Source of the DNA: Aved-18 sp964606665
GTDB taxonomy: Bacteria; Cyanobacteriota; Vampirovibrionia; Obscuribacterales; Obscuribacteraceae
Reading direction: 5' to 3'
DNA length: 64,000 nt
Assembly: GCA_964606665.1 (NCBI GenBank)
Contig: CAZSHS010000013.1
Coordinates: 1-64,000 of the forward strand
Part shown: one piece after another, positions 23,963-33,516 of the stretch
Layout: each line of letters begins with the position of its first letter
Numbering within the stretch: position 1 is the first letter of the stretch
Translations under genes and position numbers: made by a program
The notes under the pieces: generated by a model
Told to the model about the DNA's origin: nothing
Databases searched by the model: none
What the model saw: only the letters and a program-made list of their open reading frames with translations

Positions 23963-26287
23963 TTAGTTGCTGTCCGGAATGGGAGCGCCTTCGGGCAATG
24001 TAGGTGATGTCTTCTGATGACGTTCCGAACGACCGGTTGTATAGTGACGTTCGTCCATCACAGTAGGCTCAACCTGGAAGAGGTTCATGTCACGAGGTCC
24101 TTCCACACGTCCGATTTCTTCAGGCAACTTGAGTTGACCAGGAGTACCGGGGAGAATAACCTCAGGACGAATAGCTACGACCAGTTCTGATTCGTTCTTG
24201 GCGAATGCTTTAGAACGATAGATTGCACCAAGCACAGGAACTTCACCGATGATAGGCAATTTAACCAAGTCGCGACCATTGTTTGATGTGACCAAACCGC
24301 CGATGAAAAGCTCTTGTCCGGGCTTCATTTCAACTATTGTCTGGGCTTTTCTGGTGATGAAACCAGGAATTGTACTTGTTGAACCAGGAATGTTGAATGT
24401 GAAACCAACTTGTGTTGTTGGTACACGCTCTTCGGGCGAAATTTGAATATTGATTGAACCGTTTTCCATAAGAACTGGAATGAAGTTCAATCTCAAACCA
24501 AATGGCTCAAACACAATCGATTGTTGTGATTGACCAGCAGCAGCTACCGCTTGGATAATCGGAATTTCTCCGCCTGCCAAGAATGCAGCTCTTTCTCCGG
24601 ACAATACAACGAGTGATGGCTCGGACAGAATTCTTGCTCTTTGGTTCGAGATGATACCTTGAACCTGAGGAGTTACCGAAGTTCTTGAACGTCCACCACT
24701 GCTGAAAGTACCGTTACTTGTAAACAGGTTAAGCAGCGATGCTGTAGAGAAAGCAGTACCACCAGGTGCACCAAACAATACCGATTGAGCAATTGTCGCT
24801 GGGTCAACAAGTGGAACTGGAAGACCGATACTCGACATTGGTCCGCCACCCAAAGTACCAGCGCCAACCAAATTAACGTTGTTAAAGCCAACTGGAGCGT
24901 TTAAGTAACCAACACCAGTACCAGAAGCAGCAATAGGAAGAGTGTTATCCGAACCAATAGTGGTTGAAACTACTTCTGTCACACCGCCGAATGGATGCAA
25001 CAAACCAGGGTTATTCAAACCAAGTGGTGAGTTGGTACCACCGACACCAAAAGCAAATCCCTGAGCAGTACTGTTGATACCAAGTGCAGTAGACAACTCA
25101 CGAGCAGATGTAGTGTTCATTTCCATGAATGTGCAGTGCAACACGATCAGAGGCACTTTGCGCACTTTGATCAAGCTGGTTACACGTCCACCGTCAGAGC
25201 TAATTACTTGAGCTTTGCCGATGTTGTTATTAGTGTTTGGAAAGAATGTATAACGGTCTACTGAAGCCAGGGTTGAAAGTCTACCCGAAGCGCCGCCGCC
25301 GCCACCGCCGCCGCCGGCTGCACCAATTTCACCGATACGAGCATTAATCAAGCGGTTATTAGCAGCTTGAATGTTCATACCGCGATCGTCCATAAACACG
25401 TTCGATGCAAGAAAGGCTCTGGAAACAGATTCTGGGTGATCTACATCGCCCATCAAAAGAACACGGTCTGAACCACCTACAGAGAATGCTTTGACGATGA
25501 TACGAGGGTCGATTTCGCGAAGAGCATTTTGTAATTCTGTGTAGTCGCGAGATACGGTCAGGTCAATAGCTGCAGTGTTTCCAGCGTCATCCCACAAAAC
25601 CATTGTGGCTGTACCAGGCGATTTGCCAAGCAATACCATTTGGTTTTCTGAAATGATTACAGGTTCTGCAATACCTGGGTCAGAGATTGAAGTTCTTACA
25701 ACTTTGTTTCTGAGCTTAAAGGTTCTTGATTGAGATACTTTCAAATCAATTACGTTAGTTGACTTAAACTCTTCCATCTCGACAGCACCAGTTACAACTG
25801 GCGGAATCGGAATGGCAGTTACGTCAGATCCAGAGGCTTGTGAAATTACTGTATCTGGTGCCAACTGAGCCAAAAGTTGTTTTGATTTGAACTGATTTTT
25901 GGGTGAAAATTGAAGCTCAAGCGGCTCAACACCTTCTGGTGTCGATGCAGTGACAGGCACTGGCTTGATTTCAGATACGACTGGGACGTCAGCAGCAAGT
26001 CCTGGATGAATGCTAAGAGCAGCAGCAGGAGCTGGTTCGCTGTTCTTGTCAGAGCCGTTCCCCATCAAGAGCATTATTTGACCTTGATTAGCGACCTGCT
26101 TTGTAGCAACTTTGGCAGTTGCCTTTTTAACTGATTTTTTCTTTTGAGCAGGTGCCTTACTTGGCGTGCTCGAGTTTGATAGTGTTTGCCAGATCGCGTC
26201 TTTGGCACTGACTTGTGCCATGAAGCTCACTTGCGTGACAAAAAGCGACATACTCAATGCCAGACCTTTTGTTGTTGACTTATTCAT
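23963..26287 (-). CDS. Secretin, CpaC/RcpA-like (paralogue 2)
   Basis: 774 residues. Signal peptide, a poorly conserved linker to about 180, then the pilus-type N domain of CpaC/RcpA secretins (VIDLKVSQSRTFKLRNKVVR, VVLLGKSPG-like MVLLGKSPGTATMVLWDD), a BON-like stretch, a Gly-rich loop (GGGGGGGASG) and the secretin core (VQGIISNQRARILSEPSLV, SGERAAFLAGGEIPI, VEMKPGQELFIGGLV, LPIIGEVPVLGAIYRSK, NESELVVAIRPEVI). It would form an outer-membrane ring. The C-terminal tail (KTSPTLPEGAPIPD) is shared with the upstream paralogue 47 bp away. No pilus or secretion ATPase is nearby. Confidence 0.9.
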   Translation of the reverse strand: MNKSTTKGLALSMSLFVTQVSFMAQVSAKDAIWQTLSNSSTPSKAPAQKKKSVKKATAKVATKQVANQGQIMLLMGNGSDKNSEPAPAAALSIHPGLAADVPVVSEIKPVPVTASTPEGVEPLELQFSPKNQFKSKQLLAQLAPDTVISQASGSDVTAIPIPPVVTGAVEMEEFKSTNVIDLKVSQSRTFKLRNKVVRTSISDPGIAEPVIISENQMVLLGKSPGTATMVLWDDAGNTAAIDLTVSRDYTELQNALREIDPRIIVKAFSVGGSDRVLLMGDVDHPESVSRAFLASNVFMDDRGMNIQAANNRLINARIGEIGAAGGGGGGGGASGRLSTLASVDRYTFFPNTNNNIGKAQVISSDGGRVTSLIKVRKVPLIVLHCTFMEMNTTSARELSTALGINSTAQGFAFGVGGTNSPLGLNNPGLLHPFGGVTEVVSTTIGSDNTLPIAASGTGVGYLNAPVGFNNVNLVGAGTLGGGPMSSIGLPVPLVDPATIAQSVLFGAPGGTAFSTASLLNLFTSNGTFSSGGRSRTSVTPQVQGIISNQRARILSEPSLVVLSGERAAFLAGGEIPIIQAVAAAGQSQQSIVFEPFGLRLNFIPVLMENGSINIQISPEERVPTTQVGFTFNIPGSTSTIPGFITRKAQTIVEMKPGQELFIGGLVTSNNGRDLVKLPIIGEVPVLGAIYRSKAFAKNESELVVAIRPEVILPGTPGQLKLPEEIGRVEGPRDMNLFQVEPTVMDERHYTTGRSERHQKTSPTLPEGAPIPDSN

Positions 26288-26334
26288 TCGAATCTCCCTC
26301 TAAGCTCATTAAATGCTTTCACGATTTCTCGAGA

Positions 26335-28692
26335 TTATCTGTTGTCTGGAATAGGTGCGCCTTCAGGCAAGGTTGGTGATGTCTTTTGGTGACGCTCGGC
26401 TCTACCAGATGAGTAGTGACGTTCGTCAAGTACGGTCGGCTCAACCTGGAACATATTCATGTCACGCGGTCCTTCGACTCGTCCAATTTCCTCAGGCAAT
26501 TTAAGCTGACCTGGTGTTCCTGGCAAAATTATTTCGGGACGAATAGCAACAACCAATTCACTTTCGTTTTTGTTGAATGCTTTAGAACGATACAGGGCAC
26601 CGATAACTGGTACTTCACCAAGAATCGGGTATTTGCTCAATTCGCGACCGCTGTTGTTTGTAATCAAGCCAGATAGGAATAATTCTTGTCCAGGCTTCAT
26701 TTCAACCATAGTCTGAGTTTTTCTAGTAGTGAATCCACTAATAGAAGTTGCAGAACCAGGGAAGTTGAAAGCAAAAGTGTTAGACAGAATTCTCTCTTCA
26801 GGAGAGATTTCTATGTTCAATGAGCCGTTTTCCATAAGAACCGGAATGAAATTGATTCTCATACCAAATGGCTCATAGGTGATAGATATCTGAGCGGTAC
26901 CAGCGGTAGCTACAGTCTGAACGATTGGGATTTCTCCACCCGCCAAGAAAGAAGCACGCTCTCCAGAGATACAAACAATTGTGGGCTCAGCTAGGATTCT
27001 TGCACGGTTGTTGGCAATAATACCTTGTACGGTAGGGTTGAAAGATAACTTGAAATTACTGTTTGGCGAAATGGTTGAAATCGCCGAGAACAGGTTACCT
27101 AGACCAGGAACTCCAAACGCCGCACCACCAGGAGCTCCAAGCAATACTTGCTGAGCAAGAATTGGAGGGGCTGAAGCAAGAATGGGTTGACCAATGGCGT
27201 TGACCGTTCCAACACCAGCCGGGTTGAAGAAGACTACGGGGCTTGCCGAACCAGCAAAGGGAACGGTTCCAGTTGGTGTACCTGGCGCAACGAATGTCTG
27301 AATTCTGTTGAAGGTACCTGGACGAACAGCTAAGTAACTTCCACCGTTTCCAGCATTAGAACCACCAACACCGAAGCTGAATCCGTAACCGGTAAAACCA
27401 ATACCCATTGACATAGCAAGTGATCTTGCAGCCGATGTGTTCATTTCCATGAAGGTTACGTGCATCGCGATCAGAGGAACTTTTCTGATTTTGATCAAGC
27501 TTGTTACGCGACCACCATCAGATGTGATGGCTTGAGCCAAGCTTATGTTGTTGTTCACGTTGGGGAAGAAAGTGTAAGTGTCTACGCTGTTAAGTTGCGC
27601 TAACTGACCGGCAGCACCGCCACCGCCAGCACCGCCACCGCCAGCGCCACCAATTTCACCGATTCTGGCGTTTATCAAGCGGTTGTTAGCAACTTGAATA
27701 TTCATGCCGCGGTCATCCATATATACGTTGGATGCAGCGAAGCCACGAATAACCGATTCAGGGTGGTCGACGTCGCCTAGAAGAACGACACGATCAGAAC
27801 CGCCGACCGAGTAGGTCTTGACGATAATACGAGGATCGATTTCACGAAGGGTTGATTGCAGTTGAGTGTAATCGCGAGTAACGCGTACATCTATTGCAGA
27901 TGAGTTACCGGCATCATCCCAGAGCACCATGGTGGCACGACCTGGCGACTTACCAAGAAGAACCAATTGGTTTTCCGAGATAACTACAGGTTCAACAACG
28001 CCAGGATCCGAAATGGATGTTCTGACAATTTTGTTACGCATTTTAAAGGTACGGGATTTTGATACCGCAACATCAATTATGTTAGTCGGCTTGAACTCTT
28101 CAAGTTCAACAGTTCCTGTCACTACTGGCGGTATCGGAGTGGCGACGATGTCACCGCTATCAGCTTGAGCCAACAAGTTGTCTGGAAGCGCCGAGATATC
28201 ATTTGCAGTTTTGACACCGTCAAGTACACCATCGGGAGCTTTCAACACATTGAGATCTTCGCTTGTAGGAATTTCGCTCAGTGTGCGTTGCGAACCATAG
28301 GAATTAGATTCGCTATAAGAGGAATCAGATGAAGCAGCAGGTGCTAAATCGATATTGGCGGGGAGTGATGGATGGATGGATAGAGCCGCAGCAGGTACAC
28401 TGTCTGTGCTCAGCGCGCCAGCTTTGTCTTTGCCAAAGCCTGGAATGAAGAGCATTGAGTGCGACTGATCTAAGGCGCCTGGGTTGCTCGCCACGGTGAC
28501 GGGCTGTGCTTTTCTTGCGGATTTGACCGATTTTTTAGCGGTCTTGTCGTTTTTCTTTTGTACTGGCGCTTCATTCACACCAGCCATCTTCTGCCATATT
28601 GCAGACGACGGTGCTTTGGCTTGTGCCGCTTGCGAAGCTGCCGATAGCGCTACTAACGCGCTAAGTGCCAAGCTCATTTTGGGCTTATTCAT
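26335..28692 (-). CDS. Secretin, CpaC/RcpA-like (paralogue 1)
   Basis: 785 residues, the same architecture as the downstream copy: signal peptide ending near AQAKA, linker, N domain (NIIDVAVSKSRTFKMRN), Gly-rich loop (GGGGAGGGG), core (VQGIIANNRARILAEPTIV, SGERASFLAGGEIPI, VEMKPGQELFLSGLI) and the same tail. The two differ most in the linker and in a Gly/Asn-rich insert just before the core. Both starts have a GAGGGAG box. The pair is a tandem duplication that has since diverged. Confidence 0.9.
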   Translation of the reverse strand: MNKPKMSLALSALVALSAASQAAQAKAPSSAIWQKMAGVNEAPVQKKNDKTAKKSVKSARKAQPVTVASNPGALDQSHSMLFIPGFGKDKAGALSTDSVPAAALSIHPSLPANIDLAPAASSDSSYSESNSYGSQRTLSEIPTSEDLNVLKAPDGVLDGVKTANDISALPDNLLAQADSGDIVATPIPPVVTGTVELEEFKPTNIIDVAVSKSRTFKMRNKIVRTSISDPGVVEPVVISENQLVLLGKSPGRATMVLWDDAGNSSAIDVRVTRDYTQLQSTLREIDPRIIVKTYSVGGSDRVVLLGDVDHPESVIRGFAASNVYMDDRGMNIQVANNRLINARIGEIGGAGGGGAGGGGAAGQLAQLNSVDTYTFFPNVNNNISLAQAITSDGGRVTSLIKIRKVPLIAMHVTFMEMNTSAARSLAMSMGIGFTGYGFSFGVGGSNAGNGGSYLAVRPGTFNRIQTFVAPGTPTGTVPFAGSASPVVFFNPAGVGTVNAIGQPILASAPPILAQQVLLGAPGGAAFGVPGLGNLFSAISTISPNSNFKLSFNPTVQGIIANNRARILAEPTIVCISGERASFLAGGEIPIVQTVATAGTAQISITYEPFGMRINFIPVLMENGSLNIEISPEERILSNTFAFNFPGSATSISGFTTRKTQTMVEMKPGQELFLSGLITNNSGRELSKYPILGEVPVIGALYRSKAFNKNESELVVAIRPEIILPGTPGQLKLPEEIGRVEGPRDMNMFQVEPTVLDERHYSSGRAERHQKTSPTLPEGAPIPDNR

Positions 28693-29348
28693 TCCACTCT
28701 CCCTCTATCTAGCTCCCAATTCCCTGTTTAGATTCTCGTCTAAGTGGGAAGCAATTTAGTAAGTGCCAACTCCTACAATAATGTAGAAAAAATTTCGTTT
28801 GGGATTTTTGATTTCTGATCCAACCAGGTCAGCAGTTTAGCATGACTGCCAGATGTGTGCACCTACCTTTTATAAGAGCCATCACAGGTTTTGCATATTT
28901 TTTACTTGGCATCTGCTCAAGCTTGCACCACTGCCGAAAAACCGGTGCCGGTGATATGTTGCGGCATTTTGCAAAGCCCCATATGACAACCAAATGCGGT
29001 GCATTTATTGGCACCTCGGGCGATGTCAAGCATTTTAACGAAGTGATACCAAACTCAGTGCATATCATTTCGCAATACGATGCAAAGCCAGTCACTATCG
29101 GATGCATAGCCATTTGTTCGCTACAATTTCGCCCGTTGCGTCGCATAATTAAGTTTTGTACTTATCCGCCCCTTGACTGAATCTTGCATGACTTGAGCCA
29201 TTCTTAAGTTTTTTTAGGACAAGGGTCACTTCCTACCTTTAATAGTTGAATGTAATTCCTTATAAATAAATTGGCGCGGGGAATGTTATATACTCCAATA
29301 ACTTGAACAAGTTCCGCATTAGTTTTACTAGCCAAGAGAGATTTAAAA
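28693..29348. other. 656-bp region with overlapping open frames on both strands
   Basis: No recognisable gene. A plus-strand frame (28842-29180, 112 codons) and a minus-strand frame (28829-29146, 105 codons) cover the same DNA; both are Cys/His-rich and match no family I recognise. Neither has a good ribosome binding site. A small hairpin CTACA/TGTAG lies at 28773-28786. The region must also hold the divergent promoters of the secretin unit and of the RpaB-like gene. It could be a short unknown gene or a conserved RNA. Confidence 0.4.
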
Positions 29349-30080
29349 GTGACCGAGACAAGTAGCAATGAGCAAGAAAAAGTTCTGGTCGTGGACGACG
29401 AGGCTTCAATTCGCAGAATTCTTGAGACACGACTGAAACTGGCTGGATATAACGTTGTCACCGCCGCTGACGGTCAAGAAGCATTAGAGCAGTTTGCCGC
29501 TTTTCAACCCGACCTGGTAATTCTCGACGTTATGCTTCCTAAAATGGATGGCTATGAGGTTTGTCGCGAAATCAGAAAGACCGCTGACACCCCCATCATT
29601 ATGTTGACTGCCGTAGCAGACGTATCAAATAGAATCCAGGGTCTGGAAATTGGCGCCGATGACTATGTGGTCAAACCCTTTAGCCCAAGCGAATTAGAAG
29701 CTCGCATAAAAGCAGTCTTGCGCAGAACGGTTGAGCGTCAACAAGAAGTTGGCATGAGCCGAAGCGCTAATGTGATTACAGTCGGAAATTTAAAGATAGA
29801 TTTGAACAAAAGACAAGTCACTCGCAAGAACGAGCGCATCAGATTAACCGGTATGGAATTCAGTCTGCTCGAATTGCTTGTAACAAACTCGGGTCGCCCC
29901 TTCTCACGCGGTGAAATTCTGCAACAAGTCTGGGCTTATCCTCCAGATCATAGAATTGATACCAGAGTAGTCGACGTTCATATAAGTCGCTTGCGCTCCA
30001 AACTGGAAGAAGATTCGTCCAATCCCGACCTCATTTTGACCGCTCGCGGAATTGGCTACATGTTCCAGAAAATAAACTAA
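29349..30080 (+). CDS. rpaB: RpaB-like OmpR-family response regulator
   Basis: 243 residues: receiver (KVLVVDDEASIRRILETRL, phospho-Asp in LVILDVMLPKMDGYEVC, Lys in VVKPFSP) and winged-helix domain (RQVTRKNERIRLTGMEFSLL, DTRVVDVHISRLRSKLEED, LTARGIGYMFQ). These blocks read almost exactly like RpaB, the essential high-light and redox regulator of Cyanobacteria, from my knowledge of that family. The start is GTG at 29349. No kinase (NblS/Hik33) is adjacent. A strong terminator follows. Confidence 0.85.
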   Translation: MTETSSNEQEKVLVVDDEASIRRILETRLKLAGYNVVTAADGQEALEQFAAFQPDLVILDVMLPKMDGYEVCREIRKTADTPIIMLTAVADVSNRIQGLEIGADDYVVKPFSPSELEARIKAVLRRTVERQQEVGMSRSANVITVGNLKIDLNKRQVTRKNERIRLTGMEFSLLELLVTNSGRPFSRGEILQQVWAYPPDHRIDTRVVDVHISRLRSKLEEDSSNPDLILTARGIGYMFQKIN

Positions 30081-30111
30081 AACTGGTTACTCACTAACCA
30101 ATATATAAATG

Positions 30112-30148
30112 AAAGACCGGGTTTGAAATTCAAACCCGGTCTTTTAAT
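30112..30148. terminator. Bidirectional terminator between rpaB-like gene and ahcY
   Basis: AAAGACCGGGTTTG at 30112-30125 pairs perfectly with CAAACCCGGTCTTT at 30131-30144 (14 bp, 5-base loop), followed by TTTTAATTT on the plus strand. It lies between convergent genes and probably serves both. Confidence 0.88.
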
Positions 30149-30170
30149 TTATTGAAACTAGCTCAGGGGC

Positions 30171-31438
30171 TTATGTTCCATGTGTCCAGGAGTTCATGTA
30201 TTCCACCATCTCTGGTGTCAGGGTATCGATTGAAATTCCAAAAGCTTTCAACTTGAGAGCTGCAATTTCATGGTCGACTACTTCTGGAAGTTTGTGCAAT
30301 CCAGCTTTCAATGTTGATTTGTTTTTGACCAAATATTCCAGAGCCAGAGCCTGGTTAGCAAAACTCATATCCATCACTGATGCTGGGTGACCTTCAGCAC
30401 AACTCAAGTTAACGAGACGTCCTTCTGCAAGTACATAGATTTTTCTGTTGCCAGACAATTCGTATTCTTGCATGTAGGCGCGAACTTCTTTGGATGACTT
30501 AGCCATTTTATGCAGAGCTTCTAAATTCAATTCGAGATCAAAGTGACCTGAGTTGCAAACTATTGCCCCGTCTTTCANNNNNNNNNNGCTTTGTCGATAA
30601 CGTGCTTGTTGCCGGTAACGGTCACAAACACATCTCCCTCAGCCGCAGCTTCGCTAATCGGCATTACTTTGAATCCATCCATCACAGCTTCAACTGCGCG
30701 AATTGGATTGACTTCGCAAACAATTACATTAGAGCCCATTCCGCGAGCTCTCATGGCAGTACCTTTACCACACCATCCGTATCCAACTACAACCAATGTG
30801 CGTCCAGCCAAAAGTCTGTTGGTAGCACGGATGATACCATCGAGTGTGGACTGACCGGTACCATATCTGTTATCGAATAAGTGTTTGGTTTGAGCTTCGT
30901 TCACAGCCATGGCAGGGAATTTCAGTGCTCCGTCTTTTTCCATTGCTTGCAAACGAGTGATGCCAGTAGTGGTTTCTTCGGTGATACCAACAACTTCTTT
31001 CACTTGCTCAGGTCTTTCTTTGGTCAAAGTTACAACCAAGTCAGAACCATCGTCGATGATCAAATGCGGTTTGTGATCAAGGGCAAAATTGATGTGTCTA
31101 TGATAAGTAGGGATATCTTCGCCTTTGATGGCGAATACAGACATACCCCAGTGCTCAACTAGAGCAGCAGCTACATCATCTTGAGTGGACAAAGGATTGG
31201 ATGCGATAAGCACACAGTCTCCGCCGCCAGCTTTGAGTGTACGAGCCAGATTGGCAGTTTCAGTAGTGACGTGTGCACAAACTGAGAGTCTCAGACCTTT
31301 GAAAGGCTGCTCTTTTTCGAAGCGTTCACGGATAATAGCCAGTACGGGCATGTCTCTGTCAGCCCATTCAATGCGCTGTTTGCCTTTATCGGCCAATTTA
31401 GGGTCTTTGATTTCACATTTAGGCATTGTTTTAGTCAC
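30171..31438 (-). CDS. ahcY: S-adenosylhomocysteine hydrolase (split by an assembly gap)
   Basis: Splits S-adenosylhomocysteine to adenosine and homocysteine with NAD. N-terminal part: GLRLSVCAHVTTETANLA, DDGSDLVVTL, ETTTGITRL, FDNRYGTGQSTLDGI and the NAD motif VVVGYGWCGKGTAMRARGMG. C-terminal part: MKDGAIVCNSGHFDLELN, LVNLSCAEGHPASVMDMSF and TPEMVEYMNSWTHGT. A run of 10 N at 30578-30587 separates them and puts them out of frame. By homology the true gap is 2 modulo 3 bases, most likely 14, so the gene is intact, about 424 residues. GTG start with a GAGG box. Confidence 0.93.
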
Positions 31439-31471
31439 CGGCTAGTCCTCTATATGTAGATTAGAAAATAT

Positions 31472-31503
31472 GGGATTTATACCACTAAAAATGGCATAAA
31501 CCC
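31472..31503 (-). promoter_or_regulatory. 5'-leader hairpin of ahcY with upstream promoter
   Basis: On the minus strand GGGTTTATGCCA pairs with TGGTATAAATCCC (12 pairs, one G-U and one bulge) around a 7-base loop. A TTGACA box at 31547-31542 and a weak TTAATG at 31524-31519, 17 bases apart, would start transcription just upstream of it. It does not resemble the SAH riboswitch as I know it. Confidence 0.4.
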
Positions 31504-31628
31504 GATGTCGTAATATTGCATTAAATTTTGATGGCTGGTATTGTCAAGAGGTAAATTGAGCGCGAACTTCGAGCATTTGCGGGCAAAATAGGAATATAGC
31601 TTGACTTCCGGACACAAAAATAACCATC

Positions 31629-32222
31629 ATGCCGTCCAAACGCACATCAATAATCAAATATTCGGCTTTGTTGCTTGCCTTCGTTTGGGTCAGTTTTATA
31701 CCAGCCGAGGCTAAACTGCTTAGCGGACATATTGAGCAAATAAAAGAAGTCGAAGCGCAACCTCAAGAGAATTCTCAACCACAAGCATCCAACTCCTTTC
31801 CAGATAACTATGTAGGCGTCTGGCATTGCCAAACCACCGTCGTTGACTCACAAGTTGACACTGTAGCGAAGGGGACCAGTCTTGCTTGCGATATACAATT
31901 TGTACCTGACAAAACCGGGAAAGTGACTGGTCAATGGATTCAACCAGGATGGGTTGAAACTCAAATATCGACTCTCAGTTGGAATCCCCAAGAAGCCAAA
32001 GTGGACCGAACCAGTTATTACTTTGGGCAAAGCGTAGTTCAAGGCGGATCATGGGCATGCCGCTCAAGAGATCACTTTATTCAAGTTTCCGAAAACAAAA
32101 TGGAATGCCAGAGCTATATCGATCAATATATTGATGGACGATACCTGGGGAGATACCGAACTAAATCTTTATTGACCAGAGCTACGAGTAATCCTGTAAT
32201 CAGCACTACTAGTGCATTTTGA
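31629..32222 (+). CDS. Secreted protein of unknown function
   Basis: 197 residues with a signal peptide (hydrophobic YSALLLAFVWVSFIPAEA). The mature part is Gln/Asn-rich to about residue 60, then a compact region with four cysteines (VWHCQTT, SLACDIQ, SWACRSRD, MECQSYID) spaced as if for two disulfides, and many Trp/Tyr. No family recognised. Its 3' end overlaps the convergent enolase gene by 14 bp. Confidence 0.65.
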   Translation: MPSKRTSIIKYSALLLAFVWVSFIPAEAKLLSGHIEQIKEVEAQPQENSQPQASNSFPDNYVGVWHCQTTVVDSQVDTVAKGTSLACDIQFVPDKTGKVTGQWIQPGWVETQISTLSWNPQEAKVDRTSYYFGQSVVQGGSWACRSRDHFIQVSENKMECQSYIDQYIDGRYLGRYRTKSLLTRATSNPVISTTSAF

Positions 32223-33516
32223 CCGCAACTTTATCTGTTGCACGCTCAAACGCTTTTGTTCCTTTATATACGGCCGTGCGTCCCAGATCTCTTTCGATTC
32301 GAAGCAGTTGATTATATTTTGCAGTTCGCTCGGATCGGCATGGTGCGCCGGTTTTGATTTGACCAGAAGACATAGCGACAGCCAGGTCGGCAATAGTTGA
32401 ATCTTCCGTTTCACCCGAGCGATGCGAAAGTATATTGGTATAGCCGTTTTCCTGAGCAAGAAGTATAGCTTCCAGAGTTTCACTCAGTGTTCCAATTTGA
32501 TTTGGTTTGATCAATATAGAATTGGCGACACCAAGGTCGATACCACGTTTTAATCGCTCTGTGTTGGTGACAAATAAATCATCTCCCACCAGTTGCACTT
32601 GACTACCGACTGCGTCGGTCAATTCCCGCCATCCATCCCAGTCTTCTTCAGACATTCCATCTTCAATGCTGACGATTGGATAATTGTTCACTAGCTTTTG
32701 CCAATACTTCACCATCTCGCTACTAGTTAAAGTTCTTTTTTCAGTGGCTAAGTGATATTTACCTTTTTCATAAAATTCAGTTGAGGCAGGGTCGAGCGCA
32801 AGGCTAACTTGATCTTTTGGCTTTAGGCCTGCTTTTGCGATGGCTTGCATAATGAGCTCAAGTGCTTCCTCGTTAGTGGCAAGCGATGGTGCAAATCCAC
32901 CTTCGTCACCAACCCCGGTGCTCAAGTTTTTATCATGTAGTACCGCTTTTAGTGCGTGATAAATTTCTGTTCCCCACTGAAGAGCCTCAGCAAATGAACG
33001 TGCACCATGAGGGACTATCATAAACTCTTGCAAATCCACACCATCTTGAGCGTGTTTGCCACCATTGAGAATATTCATAAGAGGAACAGGTAAAATACGC
33101 GCGGATACTCCACCGATATATCGAAACAGTGGCATTCCAAGGGAGTTTGCTGCTGCTTTAGCCACAGCTAGACTGACACCAAGGGTGGCATTAGCCCCAA
33201 GCTTAGATTTATTATCCGTCCCATCTAGCCTTCTCAATTCTTGATCGATCAGAGTCTGTTCCATGGCACTTGCACCAACCAACCCCTTAGCGATTATCTC
33301 GTGTATATTCCTGATGGCTGTAAGGACTCCCTTGCCGCCATATCTGTTTTTATCCTTGTCTCTTAGTTCCACAGCTTCAAAACTTCCAGTCGATGCACCA
33401 GATGGCACCGCGGCTCTACCGGCGGCACCATTGGCCAAAACGACAGTAACCTCAACCGTTGGATTCCCGCGTGAATCGAGGATCTCCATCGCCGATATTT
33501 CTTCAATATGCGTCAT
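32209..33516 (-). CDS. eno: Enolase
   Basis: Converts 2-phosphoglycerate to phosphoenolpyruvate. 435 residues with every landmark: EILDSRGNPTVEVTV, VPSGASTGSFEAVELRD, GVGDEGGFAPSL, ALDPASTEFYE, VSIEDGMSEEDWDGW, LVGDDLFVTN, KPNQIGTLSETLEA and SHRSGETEDSTIADLAVA. The ATG at 33516 begins MTHIEEISAMEILDSRG. It stands alone. Confidence 0.97.
   Translation of the reverse strand: MTHIEEISAMEILDSRGNPTVEVTVVLANGAAGRAAVPSGASTGSFEAVELRDKDKNRYGGKGVLTAIRNIHEIIAKGLVGASAMEQTLIDQELRRLDGTDNKSKLGANATLGVSLAVAKAAANSLGMPLFRYIGGVSARILPVPLMNILNGGKHAQDGVDLQEFMIVPHGARSFAEALQWGTEIYHALKAVLHDKNLSTGVGDEGGFAPSLATNEEALELIMQAIAKAGLKPKDQVSLALDPASTEFYEKGKYHLATEKRTLTSSEMVKYWQKLVNNYPIVSIEDGMSEEDWDGWRELTDAVGSQVQLVGDDLFVTNTERLKRGIDLGVANSILIKPNQIGTLSETLEAILLAQENGYTNILSHRSGETEDSTIADLAVAMSSGQIKTGAPCRSERTAKYNQLLRIERDLGRTAVYKGTKAFERATDKVAVKMH

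Noticed and set aside
30171..31438. ahcY as two genes or a frameshifted pseudogene
   Set aside because: The break coincides exactly with an N run of arbitrary length; both halves are fully conserved.
31439..31628. SAH riboswitch upstream of ahcY
   Set aside because: Only a single bulged hairpin is seen; the multi-helix core expected for the SAH riboswitch is not recognisable.
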